From Orientia tsutsugamushi str. Boryong (lineage in GTDB: Bacteria > Pseudomonadota > Alphaproteobacteria > Rickettsiales > Rickettsiaceae), in assembly GCF_000063545.1 (NCBI RefSeq), contig NC_009488.1:1736001-1800000 (forward strand): DNA of 64,000 nt, in the 5' to 3' direction. The translations under genes and the position numbers were made by a program. This document shows, in pieces, positions 49,594 through 59,595 of this stretch (positions within the stretch are counted from its first letter, which is position 1; each line of letters begins with the position of its first letter). The notes beneath the pieces are model-generated. The model ran no database searches. It saw only the letters and a list, made by a program, of their open reading frames with translations, and was not told where the DNA came from.

Positions 49594-50517
49594 TTATTGT
49601 AAAACAGTATCTGGTAAGATATGGTAACCACATAAAAATTGATCAGAGCTCAGTTCTTTTCTTCCAGGAAGCTGTAATGATAATAGTTCTAAGAAATGTT
49701 CTTGACATGCTACCAATAATTTATCATTATTAGCTATTTTCACGGTTCCTGGTTGTAAATTATGGCTATTATTTACAATTTTGGCTTTTAAAACTTTAAT
49801 GTTGCAATTATTATGAGTAAAAAAAGTACCTGGCCATGGGTTCATACCTCTAATTTTACAATCTATGGTATAAGCACTTTCATACCAATTAATTTTGCTT
49901 TCTGATTTAGAAAGTTTATGTGCATAAGAAGCTCTATCTTGCGATTGCGGAATACGTGGTAATGTATGAATATAGTTTATTGCTTTTACTACCAACTTAG
50001 CTCCAACTTTAGCGCATTGATCATGCAGTTCACTGAAACAAATATTTTTAGCTAAATGGAATTTTTGACACAGTATTATATCTCCAGTATCTACTCCTTG
50101 ATCCATCTGAATAATACAAACAGCAGTTTCTTTTTCGCCATTAATAATAGTGCGTTGTATTGGTGCTGCACCGCGATATTTTGGCAGCATTGACGGATGA
50201 ATATTAATACATCCATATTTTTTCATTTTTAGAATTGCTTTAGGAATAATCAATCCATAAGCTGCAACTACAATTACATCCGCATCAAAAGTTGCTATCA
50301 AGTTTTGTACATCATTGGTTTTTAAACTATCTGGTGTATAAACAGGAATAGATAAAGCGCTAGCTAGCTTATGTATGGGAGATCTTTGAATATTTAAATA
50401 GCGATCACGCTTTTTAGGCTTGCTGGTAAAGACAGCTATTACATTATGCTTCGATAAAACAAGCTCCTTTAATGCTGGTATAGCGAATTCTGGACTTCCC
50501 ATAAAAATTATTTTCAT
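49594..50517 (-). CDS. fmt: Methionyl-tRNA formyltransferase
   Basis: Formylates initiator Met-tRNA with 10-formyl-THF. N-terminal motif IIFMGSPEFAIPAL, catalytic region INIHPSMLPKYRGAAPIQRT (Asn-His and the GAAP loop), MDQGVDTGDII, and a C-terminal OB-fold with GMNPWPGTFF and ELLSLQLPGRK. 307 residues, normal. Start ATG overlaps the def stop by four bases (ATGA), so def-fmt are coupled. Confidence 0.95.
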   Translation of the reverse strand: MKIIFMGSPEFAIPALKELVLSKHNVIAVFTSKPKKRDRYLNIQRSPIHKLASALSIPVYTPDSLKTNDVQNLIATFDADVIVVAAYGLIIPKAILKMKKYGCINIHPSMLPKYRGAAPIQRTIINGEKETAVCIIQMDQGVDTGDIILCQKFHLAKNICFSELHDQCAKVGAKLVVKAINYIHTLPRIPQSQDRASYAHKLSKSESKINWYESAYTIDCKIRGMNPWPGTFFTHNNCNIKVLKAKIVNNSHNLQPGTVKIANNDKLLVACQEHFLELLSLQLPGRKELSSDQFLCGYHILPDTVLQ

Positions 50518-51059
50518 TTATCATAAGCCGCATCTTTAATTTTGGATAGTGTGTTTAAGGTAGCCTCTTTTTTTAGATTAGATAAATAGTCAACTAATAA
50601 AATACCATCTAAATGATCTACCTCATGCTGAATAGCCCTAGCTAACCATCCTGCAGCATTAAGTGTTTTCAACTTGTTATAATAATCAAGATAAGTTACT
50701 TGAATTTCATGATAACGAGATACTTCAATAGCCTGTTTTGGTAATGATAAACATCCTTCTTTTGCTGTTACTGTTTGATTAGATATGGCTTTAACAATAG
50801 GATTAACCATAAACAATGGATACTTATATTCGCTGTTGGTTATATTGTCTTCTTCAATATCAACTTTACTTAGATCAAGAACTATAATTCTTTTTGAGAC
50901 TGCTACTTGTGGTGCAGCTAACCCTACTCCATGATTGTGATACATAGTTTCTAACATATCATCTATAAGCTGTCTAATGCTGTCATTAACAGTATCAACT
51001 GGAGATGATACTTTCTTTAAAATAGGATCAGGAGCAGTTACCAGAGATAATATTGACAT
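50514..51059 (-). CDS. def: Peptide deformylase
   Basis: Metalloenzyme removing the N-formyl group of new proteins. The three motifs are HGVGLAAPQVAVSKR (GxGLAAPQ), KEGCLSLP (metal-binding Cys), and QHEVDHLDG (HExxH). The frame is open to a TTG at 51071, but ATG at 51059 (MSILSLVTAPDPILK) gives the typical 181-residue protein. First gene of the def-fmt operon; RAGE sequence starts about 120 bases upstream. Confidence 0.95.
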   Translation of the reverse strand: MSILSLVTAPDPILKKVSSPVDTVNDSIRQLIDDMLETMYHNHGVGLAAPQVAVSKRIIVLDLSKVDIEEDNITNSEYKYPLFMVNPIVKAISNQTVTAKEGCLSLPKQAIEVSRYHEIQVTYLDYYNKLKTLNAAGWLARAIQHEVDHLDGILLVDYLSNLKKEATLNTLSKIKDAAYDK

Positions 51060-51248
51060 AATTAAATACAAAAAACTATTTTTTCATTGATTATAAAATA
51101 AAAAGTAATAAAAACAATATTTTTCAGGTTGATCAATAATTTATATAAATTGTAACTCATATGTAATAACATGATCTATAGGAAAAATTGGTCTTCTAAG
51201 GCAGATAGTATAAGTATGAAGATTTATATATGTTTGGCATAAAAATTT

Positions 51249-51269
51249 TTTTCAACCTATTTTCAACCT
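51249..51269 (+). promoter_or_regulatory. Direct repeats (iteron-like) before replication initiator
   Basis: TTTCAACCT occurs twice with an 11-base period, about one helical turn, 70-90 bases before the initiator start. The inverted copy A has the same pair near 20205, and one further TTTCAACCT lies at about 27356 beside the integrase remnant. Could be binding sites for the initiator or an autoregulatory site; inference only. Confidence 0.45.
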
Positions 51270-51338
51270 TTTGAACAAAAATTTGACTGTAATTTTATAA
51301 AAAAATTATTTTCTAAAACACCTACTATAGCTGTATTT

Positions 51339-52887
51339 TTGGAGATGAAAAATGCGCCCTGTAGTAATAGTTGTAATATTATTAAAAATAATAGTAACAA
51401 TAATGACACAATATTTTATAACTTTATTGGAAATATCATTCCACCAGAATGGAGAAAGCTAAGTGGAGATAATGGAAAAGCATTAAGTAAAACATCTAAA
51501 CAGCTTTTATCATTCATAGTATTTAGACTACATATCTATTACAACAAAGATATAGATGAATTACAGGAAAGTTATCAACTTTATGAAGATAAGCTGAATG
51601 TTGGTCAAAGAAGAGTTAGGCAATGCTTAGTAGAATTAAGAGATGCAGGTTTTATTGAAGTTGAAAATAGGACAATAATTAAAGACAATGTTAAGTTACG
51701 TAATGTTCCTTGCATAAAAATTCTGAAAAATTTTCAGCACTATAGTGAAAAAGGAAAAGAAGAAAATATAGCCTTACCAGAAAAAAAATTTCGTCCCAAC
51801 ATGAAAGAAATTTCAGGTCAACCTGAAACTTTTTTCAGGGACATATATAGATATATAAAAAAAATCTAAAATATCTAGATCTACTGAAGGTGAGTTAGTA
51901 GAGAATAACAAAAATGAAAATGAAGAACAAAATTTTCAAAATGTTGATGATTTTGAAAATGATATACGGACTTCAACTAAAAATCGCAATAAAGACATTG
52001 AATCACTAATAACAAAGATTCTCAAGTCTTCGAATGGTAAAAAAGAATGGTTCAAAAGGTACAAGCTAGAAGAATTTTACCCACTAACCCCAGAAGATGC
52101 AGTTACACTGCAACACAAGTCTGATAGAGCTTTTAACATATACTTTATCAACAAATTACTATTAAAGCTAGCAGATCAATATTCGAATTATCATTTTGGC
52201 TGTAAGGCATCAGTTCTAAACTATATGGCAAAAGCGTTAGCGAATGAATTACGAAATACTGATCAGGCAAATAGTGGCAACTTTAAGTTTGATAACGTAG
52301 AAAAATTTAATAAGGAAAAATATCTTTCTCAAATTGAAACAAGCACAAATCTTAGTAAGGAAAGCCAGTTGAAGCATAAAATTGCTGGTTCTTTTGAACC
52401 AGATATGGCTTATAAAATTTTGACTTCTTGTAGTTTTGGGCCAGCAGTTCGAACTAGGTTTTTTGTTAAGTTGCTTAAAAATATCACACTAACAGAATGT
52501 GATGAATCAAAGATATTACAAGCTGTACAAGATGTATATGGATACGAAATTCAAGAATTGCAAGTTACACCATTTGAGCAACTCAAAACTGTTTCACAGA
52601 AACAAATCAATGAAGAAGAGTATCTCTTGAATCTCAGTAAACAACTAGACTCCAACTCAATTTGGTACAAAGTACGAGAATCTTTGATTAAAAGTTATGG
52701 TCAAGCTATCGATAAATCATGGTTTAGTCCATTGAAAGTTGCAAATGAAGATAATGTTAATAAAAAAATATTCATTAAAGCAAAAACAGAATTTGAAGAT
52801 AGTTACATCAGAGGGAATTATCTGAAAGATTTTGAGTACGCTTTTAAAGCTCAAGGGTTTTCTTTTGAGTTAGTTAAGTTCGAATAA
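51339..52887 (+). pseudogene. RAGE replication initiator with DnaA-N-like C-terminus, copy B
   Basis: Frame 1 (51339-51869) encodes a basic, winged-helix-like domain (LYEDKLNVGQRRVRQCLVEL, RDAGFIEVENRTIIKD). It closes after YRYIKKI at a run of eight A. The +1 frame then continues without stops to 52887: SKISRSTEGELVENN, EEFYPLTPEDAVTLQHKSDR, MAKALANEL, ending with WYKVRESLIKSYGQAIDKSW, which resembles the DnaA N-terminal domain. One fewer A would join them into one ~515-residue protein. Because copy A has the same run, this is either an inherited lesion or slippage-based expression. dnaB follows after 24 bases, so a replication function is likely for the ancestral gene. Confidence 0.75.
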
Positions 52888-52911
52888 TTTTAATAAAATT
52901 TAAAGAGTGAT

Positions 52912-54345
52912 ATGGAAAAAGATCTTGCAAAGATTGCTCCAAATAATATTTAAGCAGAGCAAATGATACTTGGGGCAATTCTGATTAACAATCGTGCGCT
53001 ATATAACATTAACGAATTTTTACTGCCTGAACATTTTTATGAACCATTACATGGTAAAATATATAAGTCAATTAATCTCATTATTAGTAAAGGAATTAGT
53101 GCTACTGTAATTTCGCTCAAAAATATGCTAGGCAATGAACTCGCTTTTGAGGAAATAGGTGGAGTAGATTATCTAGCTAAACTTACAACTTTAGCATTAA
53201 GTATAGTTAATGTTAATGAATACGGCAAAATAGTATATGATCTCGCACTGCGGCGTTATTTAATTGAAATTGCAGAAAAAATAGCAACGAATGTATATTC
53301 TTCTACTTTAGCAGATACAGCTATCAGTAAGATCGAAACTGCTGAATCTCAATTATATGATCTAGCTTCAAGAGGAACTTTAAGTCAAGGATTTATAAAA
53401 TTATAAACTTCAATTGAAGAATCATGGACATCAATTTCATCTGCTATTAAAAATAAAAACTCTATTAACGGTATTAGTAGTGGACTACCTGACCTTGATT
53501 CAAAGCTTGGAGGATTTAAAAATTCTGACCTAATAATATTAGCTGGCAGGCCCTCAATGGGTAAAACTGCTTTAGGAGTTAACTTAGCAATAAATGCTTG
53601 TAAATATTTTCTTACTCAAAAAAATACTAAAGATAATGTACCATCAGTTGGCTTCTTTTCTTTAGAAATGTCATCTCAGCAAATCTCTACTCGAATTCTT
53701 TCTATAGAATCTGAAATTAATAGCTCTGCATTATTTAACGGTAAAATAGGTGAACAAGATGTTGATAAGTTAAAGACTGTACAAAATGAAATACAAAAGT
53801 GGAATTTTTTTATAGATGATGCTCCTGCAATCTCAATATCAGCAATTAGATCACGAGCTCGTAGACTTAAACGCACTCATAATTTAGCAATATTATTTAT
53901 TGATTATTTGCAGTTAATTAAGATTGATTCAAATAGAAGTCAATATAATAGAGTAAATGAAATTTCTGAAATTACTCAAAGCCTAAAAGCACTTGCAAAA
54001 GAACTTAATATTCCAATAATTGCATTATCACAATTATCTAGAGCTGTTGAACAAAGGCCTGATAAAAAGCCGTTGCTATCAGATCTAAGAGAATCAGGCT
54101 CCATTGAACAGGATGCAGATATTGTAATGCTCATATATAGAGAGGAATATTACTTATCTAGATCAGAGCCAGCTCCTGGAACGCCAGAATATACGGAATG
54201 GATTGCTAAACAAGATAGATGTCATAATACTGCTGAAATAATTGTTGCTAAACACCGTAATGGGCCAGTTGGTACAGTGAAGTTACACTATACTAATCAG
54301 TATTCTAAATTTGGCAATATTGTTAAAAACTCTCAGCAAGGTTAA
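52912..54345 (+). pseudogene. dnaB: Replicative helicase DnaB, copy B, two nonsense codons
   Basis: Full-length DnaB-type helicase except for two TAA codons. The first is at codon 14 (52951, where relatives have Glu in an AEQ motif). The second is at 53404 (CAA in copy A). Between and after them the frame is open: N-terminal domain EQMILGAILINNRAL, then Walker A AGRPSMGKTALGVN, Walker B LAILFIDYLQLIK, QLSRAVEQRPDKKPLLSDLRESGSIEQDAD and the terminal VAKHRNGPVGTV arginine-finger region. An internal ATG at 53557 or nearby could yield only a partial ATPase. Chromosomal dnaB must be elsewhere. Confidence 0.87.
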
Positions 54346-54578
54346 TAAACACTAGATTATGCATAAATGAAAAAATGCTGGTCCAAAAAAAAAATTACAG
54401 CAAAATTTTACTCATTAACACCAGAGATATACAACTTAAGGTTAGTTTTAGCATCGTGATAACTGAATCAAAAATTTTATAATTTAATTTGCTTCTTTTC
54501 CAGTTTTTATCTGGGATTGGAGTATACAAAAAGTTTGAATTATGGTATAATTTATTAATAACCATTTAGAGATGGAAA
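54346..54578. other. Spacer between dnaB and spoT fragment
   Basis: About 230 AT-rich bases with no gene; ATGGTATAAT near 54541 resembles a -10 element before the spoT fragment. Confidence 0.35.
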
Positions 54579-54800
54579 ATGATAGATTTTTATAGTGAGA
54601 GCTTAATAAATAAGCTGCTCAGAACCAACGTAAGATTTAACACCAAAATTGATCTTGATAAAGTTGAAAGAGCAATACTTTACGCTAAAAAATATCATGG
54701 CCAGCAAAAGAGAGATACTGGAGAACTATACTATACACATCCATTGAAAGTAGCTCACATGGTATCAGACCACAGCTTTGAAACAGATACAATAGATTAA
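54579..54800 (+). pseudogene. SpoT/RelA-type HD-domain protein, N-terminal fragment
   Basis: Encodes ~73 residues: an N-terminal segment FNTKIDLDKVERAILYAKKY and RDTGELYYTHPLKVAHMVSD with the first HD-domain histidine, then stops right before the catalytic HD pair that survives in the fragment at 20297. The two fragments overlap by about 45 residues, so they derive from two paralogous genes. Non-functional. Confidence 0.8.
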
Positions 54801-54876
54801 TTCTAGGAAATAGAATTGACAAAAAGTATAATTAACATTAACTGTATAAAAAATATTAAATTAGATAGATACTGCT

Positions 54877-55380
54877 ATGAGTATTTTGAAATCACTTTTA
54901 CAACCGTGTTATGCTGTTATATTAGCATTCGTTGTATTATCTTCACCATCGATATGTACAGCGAATAATAATGTAAACTTCAATACTTCTAAAGTTAGTA
55001 TTGATACTTCACAATTCTATATAAAATTTTCAACTGGTATTGCTACTAACTACGATACATTAGAAGCTGGAATTGGTTATAGATTAGATCGTCACAGAAT
55101 GGATGTAAGATTAGGATTTATGTGTCATCACAACTGTAGAGATAACTTTGTTCAAGGAAATTATTATTACAATATAATTGAAGGTAACAAAGCATCAATT
55201 TTTGTTACAGGTGGCCTAGTATCAGTTCTCGCGTGTTGCAGTGGTACTGGTATAGATTTGTGAGTTGGCACAACAATAAACTTATCAAGAGATGCATATT
55301 TAGATATTGAATGCTCCACAATAGCTAACTATAGACCACTTCCTATTCATATACGTGTTGGATGGCGGGTTCACATTTAA
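54877..55380 (+). pseudogene. Small secreted/outer-membrane-like protein with one TGA stop
   Basis: ATG 54877 begins a signal peptide (LKSLLQPCYAVILAFVVLSSPSICTA) and a ~140-residue mature part with alternating hydrophobic strands: STGIATNYDTLEAGIGYRLD, MDVRLGFM, NFVQGNYYYN, KASIFVTGGLV, then TGA at 55261 and, still in frame, VGTTINLSRDAYLDIE and LPIHIRVGWRVHI. The final Trp/Ile strand fits a beta-barrel C-terminus. A GGA-to-TGA change would explain the break. Paralog of 12295-12727. No named family recognised. Confidence 0.7.
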
Positions 55381-55383
55381 TAA

Positions 55384-56197
55384 CTAGCAAGTTTTATAGT
55401 TAGTAATGATTAGCTCATTAACGAGATTGCGTTTTTGATTGATTGAGTATGTAACTCCAATATGAGTAATGAAGAAGTCTTTGTATAAGTCTTTAATGAA
55501 GGTAGTGTTATTATTTGAAAGCATAATTTTAACACCTTTATTGTTTAGTTCATATACAAAATCTCGTAGTCTGATTTGCTCTTTTTCATCAAATGGAACT
55601 CTAGTGTAGAAACGTTCTCCTGATTGGTGGTAAGGCGGATCAAGATAAACGAAGTCACCTTTTTTAGGCTCTATAAATGAAAAATCTCTAGCATAAATTG
55701 ATACACCAGCCAGAAGGTTACTACATTTGTTTATTCTAGAGCAAATATGAAGCTTAAGATATCACTTATCAGAAAATGTTTGAGCGGATGTGCCGTCTCT
55801 GTTTAGCCTATAAATTCCCCTAAAGGAATATTTATTAAGATATATAAATTTTGCAGTAATATCGTTAGGATCATTACTATAATAATTGTCCCTTATTTTA
55901 TAGTAATAATTTTCAGAATGGTTTTTGTGATATAGATTTAGTAATCTATTAACCTCATTTGGATTCTTTTTTACAGCGTTATAACTAGTAATTAAGTTTG
56001 AGATTAATATCAGACAAAAAACATTGTTTAAACAGATGCCTAACTTGAAAAAATAAAGCCCCACCTCCAAGGAATGGTTCATAGTAATTATAGTATGGCC
56101 CTGAAGGAAGATGCTTTATTAGTTTAGCAACAATTCTCCTTTTGCCTCCAACCCAGTGAAGAAAAGGCTTTGGTTCATTAGAAATTGCTATTGACAC
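55384..56197 (-). pseudogene. Dam-type DNA adenine methyltransferase, broken
   Basis: D12-class N6-adenine methyltransferase carried by RAGEs. From ATG 56197: FLHWVGGKRRIVAKLIKHLP (motif X), YYEPFLGGGALFFQV (motif I), FLSDIN; a frameshift near 55985; then AVKKNPNEVNRLLNLYHKNH, KYSFRGIYRLNRDG; an in-frame TGA at 55762; then FVYLDPPYHQSGERFYTR (motif IV DPPY) and EQIRLRDFVYEL to the stop at 55384. All motifs remain, so the damage is recent: one frameshift and one stop. Confidence 0.88.
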
Positions 56198-56549
56198 AAG
56201 AATTTTTGATTAATTAAATCTCTACTATGAATTATAGTAGAAAATAAGCCTTAAAGCCAGTAATAATAACTGCTGCAGAGCTTTTTTTATAAATCTTTTT
56301 TGAATGATGTTTTTGAAGCTAGAGATACAATGTGATAATTTCGCATCTATTTTAAAAAAGATGAAAAAATCTTTCATAATTATGACAAAAAGTCATGTAC
56401 TGACAAAAAATGAAATGATACTGTATACCTGATGTTATCTGAGATTCAAGATTTAGATAATATTCTGATAGAGATTAAAACTTAAACCGCAAAATTTTCT
56501 TTTTAATCTCTAGGAAGCAATTTAACAACTTAAATAGCAGGGTAATTCT
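56198..56549. other. Spacer with a hairpin, no gene seen
   Basis: About 350 bases. The only structure noted is AGAGATTAAAA (56470-56480) pairing with TTTTAATCTCT (56501-56511), which places an 11-base stem with a 20-base loop about 40 bases before the next gene. It might be a terminator or a leader structure. Confidence 0.4.
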
Positions 56550-56804
56550 ATGCCTATAGAAGACGAAGGTCAAAACAAAATCAATAAATTAACTGAAAAA
56601 TTATCTACAGAGGGAATTAATAGCACAACAATAAAACAGATAGATTCTGAAATGCAAAAACTATACTGTCAGCTGGAAAAATCTGGGCAAGTAAGCATAA
56701 ATTTCATAGATTGGATACAATATTTTAGGCTAATAGTAAATAACTACGACAGAAAAAAAGTAAATATAATAGCTTCTTCTAAATGGAATGATTTTTTTAT
56801 TTAG
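56550..56804 (+). CDS. Small hypothetical protein
   Basis: 84 residues, start preceded by CAGGGTAA. Rich in Lys, Glu, Asn and Ile, largely helical (KINKLTEKLSTEG, KQIDSEMQKLYCQLEKSG), ending in a hydrophobic WNDFFI. No signal peptide or known motif. It lies between the dam remnant and an IS5 copy in RAGE DNA. Could be a complete small gene or the N-terminal remnant of a larger one. Confidence 0.45.
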   Translation: MPIEDEGQNKINKLTEKLSTEGINSTTIKQIDSEMQKLYCQLEKSGQVSINFIDWIQYFRLIVNNYDRKKVNIIASSKWNDFFI

Positions 56805-56847
56805 ACAATACATAGCATCAACAAATATAAGGATTGAAACATTTAAT

Positions 56848-57754
56848 AGACCTCTTTCGAAACTGGTTAAGGTAGTTCAAAATTATAAATGCCAGAGATC
56901 AAATTAAATCTAAGACCGAATCTTTTACGTCTATTTCGATATTTGTCAGCAATAATTTTGAACCGTTTTAGCATACCAATAACGTTTTCATTGACAACTC
57001 TTTCTCCTGCTAACCTACGATTATTCTTTTTATCATTTTTAGTTAAAGGATTTTTCTTGCTTTTTTTCTTTGGTAATGCAGAATTATTGTGAATTTTTTG
57101 TATACCTTGATATCCTATATCAGTAATCGCTTTAATCTTAGGATGGATAAGAATTTTGGATTCCTTAAATAATCTAAAGTCATGTTTTTTACCGTTAGAA
57201 AAATCTGTACATATTACTTGGTGTGTTTTCTTGTCTACCACTATTTGAGTCTTTAGTGTATGCCTTTTCTTCTTTCCTGAATAATAGAATTTTTGTTTTT
57301 TTTGGGTCTTTCTATTGGACTCTCAGTAGCATCAATCAAGACTACTTCATAATTCATATCGCTATTCATTAGAGCTTTACGACCTGGAAGAGCAAAGTTT
57401 GGGTGTTTAACTAAGGTGTCTTCTACCCATTTTACAGCTTTATATGCTGAACTTTCACTAATCCCATAGTTCTGACCTATATGAAAATAAGTACGGTATT
57501 CTCTAAGGTATTCTAAGGCCATCAATAACTGTTCCTCCAAATTGAGCTTATTTTTACGCCCTCCTTTTGATTTCTTAACACCATCAGCTTTCCTCAAAAT
57601 ATCCACCATCTTTGAGAATGTTCCCTTCCTTACTACTGTTAATCGACGAAATTTTTCATCCTTTAACTCTTTAATCTGATCTAATTTCATTATTACTTCA
57701 AATCAGATCTTTATAACACCATTTTACATCATTGTATAGTTTCGAAAGAAGTCT
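56848..57754 (-). mobile_element. IS5-family insertion sequence, copy 2 (best preserved)
   Basis: 907 bases with ends AGACCTCTTTCGAAACTGG and AGTTTCGAAAGAAGTCT, flanked on both sides by AAT, a clean three-base duplication of the ANT type used by the ISL2 subgroup. It inserted beside an IS630-derived end. Both transposase frames are open and the catalytic residues are present, so this is the likeliest active copy in the window and the candidate mobiliser of the palindromic miniatures. Confidence 0.9.
56867..57690 (-). CDS. IS5-family transposase, two frames joined by -1 slippage
   Basis: DDE transposase. The first frame (57690-57253) carries the helix-turn-helix (GISESSAYKAVKWVED) and VLIDATESPIERPKK with the first catalytic Asp. 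There the coding strand has A-AAA-AAC, the classic slippery heptamer. Slipping back one base leads into the second frame, which runs to 56867: YSGKKKRHTLKTQIVVDKKT, ITDIGYQGI (second Asp) and ENVIGMLKRFKI (Glu region). Without slippage a truncated OrfA is made, as in many IS elements. Copy 1 lacks the first Asp. Confidence 0.88.
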
Positions 57755-57843
57755 AATGAAGTTTGCGTATAAAATATCCTGTTAGTAAATCTTATGATGC
57801 TATTGTCGCTTTTTTTATGCTCAAACCTCATTGTAAATAACTA
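57755..57843. repeat. IS630-derived terminal fragment
   Basis: AATGAAGTTTGCGTATAAAA to CAAACCTCATTGTAAATAACTA, the same deleted derivative as 9432-9678, with its left end interrupted by IS5 copy 2. Confidence 0.75.
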
Positions 57844-57917
57844 TAGTTTATAATTCTAGAATAATAAAACATTCTTAGCTTATGAACATCTGATTCTCTG
57901 TGCCTTGATTCTAAAAA

Positions 57918-58814
57918 TTAATCAGTTATGATGCGGAGATTGCTTTTTTTAATTTTTTTTGTAAGTTCATTTGCTAACTGGTATGCGTATACATTATCAG
58001 AATCATATTTGATAGCCAGGCTACAACTTTCAATTGCTTCTTGATGTCGCCCCAATTCATTCAAAGCAATTCCTTTATTATAGTAAGCCTCTGGAAAATC
58101 TGGTTGATACTTAATAGCCAAATCAAAATTCTCTATTACCTCTTGATATTGTTCTAGTATACATAAAGCAGATCCTTTATTATTGTAAGAGCCTGCGTAA
58201 TTTGTGCTGTATCGAATAGCTTGATCATAATTGTTAATTGCTTCTAGTAGCTTTCCAAGATTTTTCAAAGCATTTCCTTTAGCATGATAAGCTTCTATCA
58301 AATCTGGTTTATACTTAATAGCTATATCATAATTTTCAATTGCCTCTTGATTGCGCCCTAATTCCTTTAAAGACGCTCCTTTATTAACATAAGCTTCTAC
58401 AAAATCTGGTTTATACTTAATAGCTACATCATAATTTTTTATTGCTTCTTGATATTGCCCTAGTTCGTATAAAGAAGTTCCTTTACCAATATAATAGTCT
58501 GCATCATTTGGATTGTATTGAATAGCTGTATCATAATTCTTTATTGCCTCTTGATATTGTCCTAGTTCGTATAAAGAAATTCCTTTAGCATAATAAGTTT
58601 CTGAAAAATCAGGTTTATATCAAATAGTAGTATCAAAAGTTTCTATTGCTTTTTGATGTTGCCATAATGCCTTTAAAGCCATTCCTTTATTAATATAAGC
58701 TTCTATACAATCTGGATTACACTTAATAGCTATATCAAAATTCTTTATTGCTTTTTGATATTTTCTTAACTGAAAAAATGAATTCCCTTTATTAAAATAT
58801 TTGTCTGCTAGCAT
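57918..58814 (-). pseudogene. Tetratricopeptide-repeat protein with one TGA stop
   Basis: 298 codons forming about eight TPR units (A-W-Y..KG.ALxELGRxQEAIENYDxAIKYxPD pattern, for example GASLKELGRNQEAIENYD and KGIALNELGRHQEAIESC). An in-frame TGA at 58618 falls in the second repeat, at a position that is Lys, Gln or Arg elsewhere, so CGA to TGA is the simplest change. Downstream the frame is open to 57918, and translation could restart at ATG 58301. No signal peptide. Orientia has many TPR proteins, some inhibiting host translation; this one may be broken or made in two parts. Confidence 0.8.
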
Positions 58815-59138
58815 ATCTTTACCCTAAATTGAATACTGTTATATGAGCAGATTATTTTGATGCAATAGATGTAACTGTATTAATAATACTGTCATATATT
58901 TCATATGATTTATAAAAATTCCCCTTTAAATTTTTGATTAGCTATGATAATTGCTAAATCAAATGTGCTGTTATCAAATTTTCTTTTTTACAGCCTTATT
59001 TTTAACACTATCAGAAATTTCATCAAAATTCTTTATTTTTTTTTATTATTACCATCAGTTATGTTACTCTGGAATTCTTACTCTATATTTTCTATCAGTA
59101 GTGATATTGCTAGCTGCGCATATAGTTTGAACTATTAT
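58815..59138. other. AT-rich spacer, no gene seen
   Basis: Upstream of the TPR gene and downstream of traD. The short open frames here lack any support. It should contain the TPR promoter. Confidence 0.4.
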
Positions 59139-59595
59139 CTAAGACACAAGCTCAAGTTTATACTGAACATTGAGAAGGCCATTCTTTAAGGCCTCAATGT
59201 CCTTAACATTGCCGCACCATTCTTGACGAAAACTGTTCCATTTTAAGCCATGAAGGCGAATGTGGTGCTTAGTGTTTTCGTCTGGTTCAGAGGAAAATTT
59301 TAAAATCACAGCAGCTTTATTTTGCTGTTCTTTATCAAAAATATCTTTACCGATTGTAGTCCAATGATTCTGAACATTTGGATGTTGTGTTAAAGTTTCT
59401 TTTAGTGAAACCAATCGCACCAAATAAAGTGTTTGCTGATAAGTGATCAAGCTTAGCCTTAGCGACTAGTCCACCCATTTCGATAAGACGTCGAGTACGC
59501 ATTTTACGTTCTTTGATTTTGAGGTTAACCTCATCCATGATTAGCTTAGCTTTTTTTGTTGGAGAGTAATTTTTTGCTGCATAAGATTTGCCATG
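59139..59595 (-). pseudogene. traD: Conjugal transfer protein TraD (Ti type), frameshifted
   Basis: Small accessory protein of the Ti-type Dtr system. Start MANLMQQKITLQQKKLS, a frameshift, then MDEVNLKIKERKMRTRRLIE, the hallmark MGGLVAKAKLDHLSANTLFGA, another frameshift near 59405, then VSLKETLTQHPNVQNHW and RLHGLKWNSFRQEWCGNVKD to 59139. It is divergent from traA, the standard RAGE arrangement. Two frameshifts make it non-functional. Confidence 0.85.

Larger units (their letters stand above)
51186..53412 (+). repeat. Long inverted repeat, copy B (rep-dnaB module)
   Basis: Near-identical to 18064-20286 in reverse orientation. Starts in the leader (AATTGGTCTTCTAAGGCAG) and continues through the initiator into dnaB, where copy A stops being similar. 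Copy B is the more complete one. Confidence 0.9.

Noticed and set aside
57918-58814. Regularly spaced ~102-base repeats, considered as a CRISPR or satellite array
   Set aside because: The period equals 34 codons and encodes TPR units; no spacers or palindromic repeats.
58944-59189. 81-codon plus-strand frame between the TPR gene and traD
   Set aside because: Hydrophobic by AT composition only, partly antisense to the traD remnant, and no ribosome-binding site.
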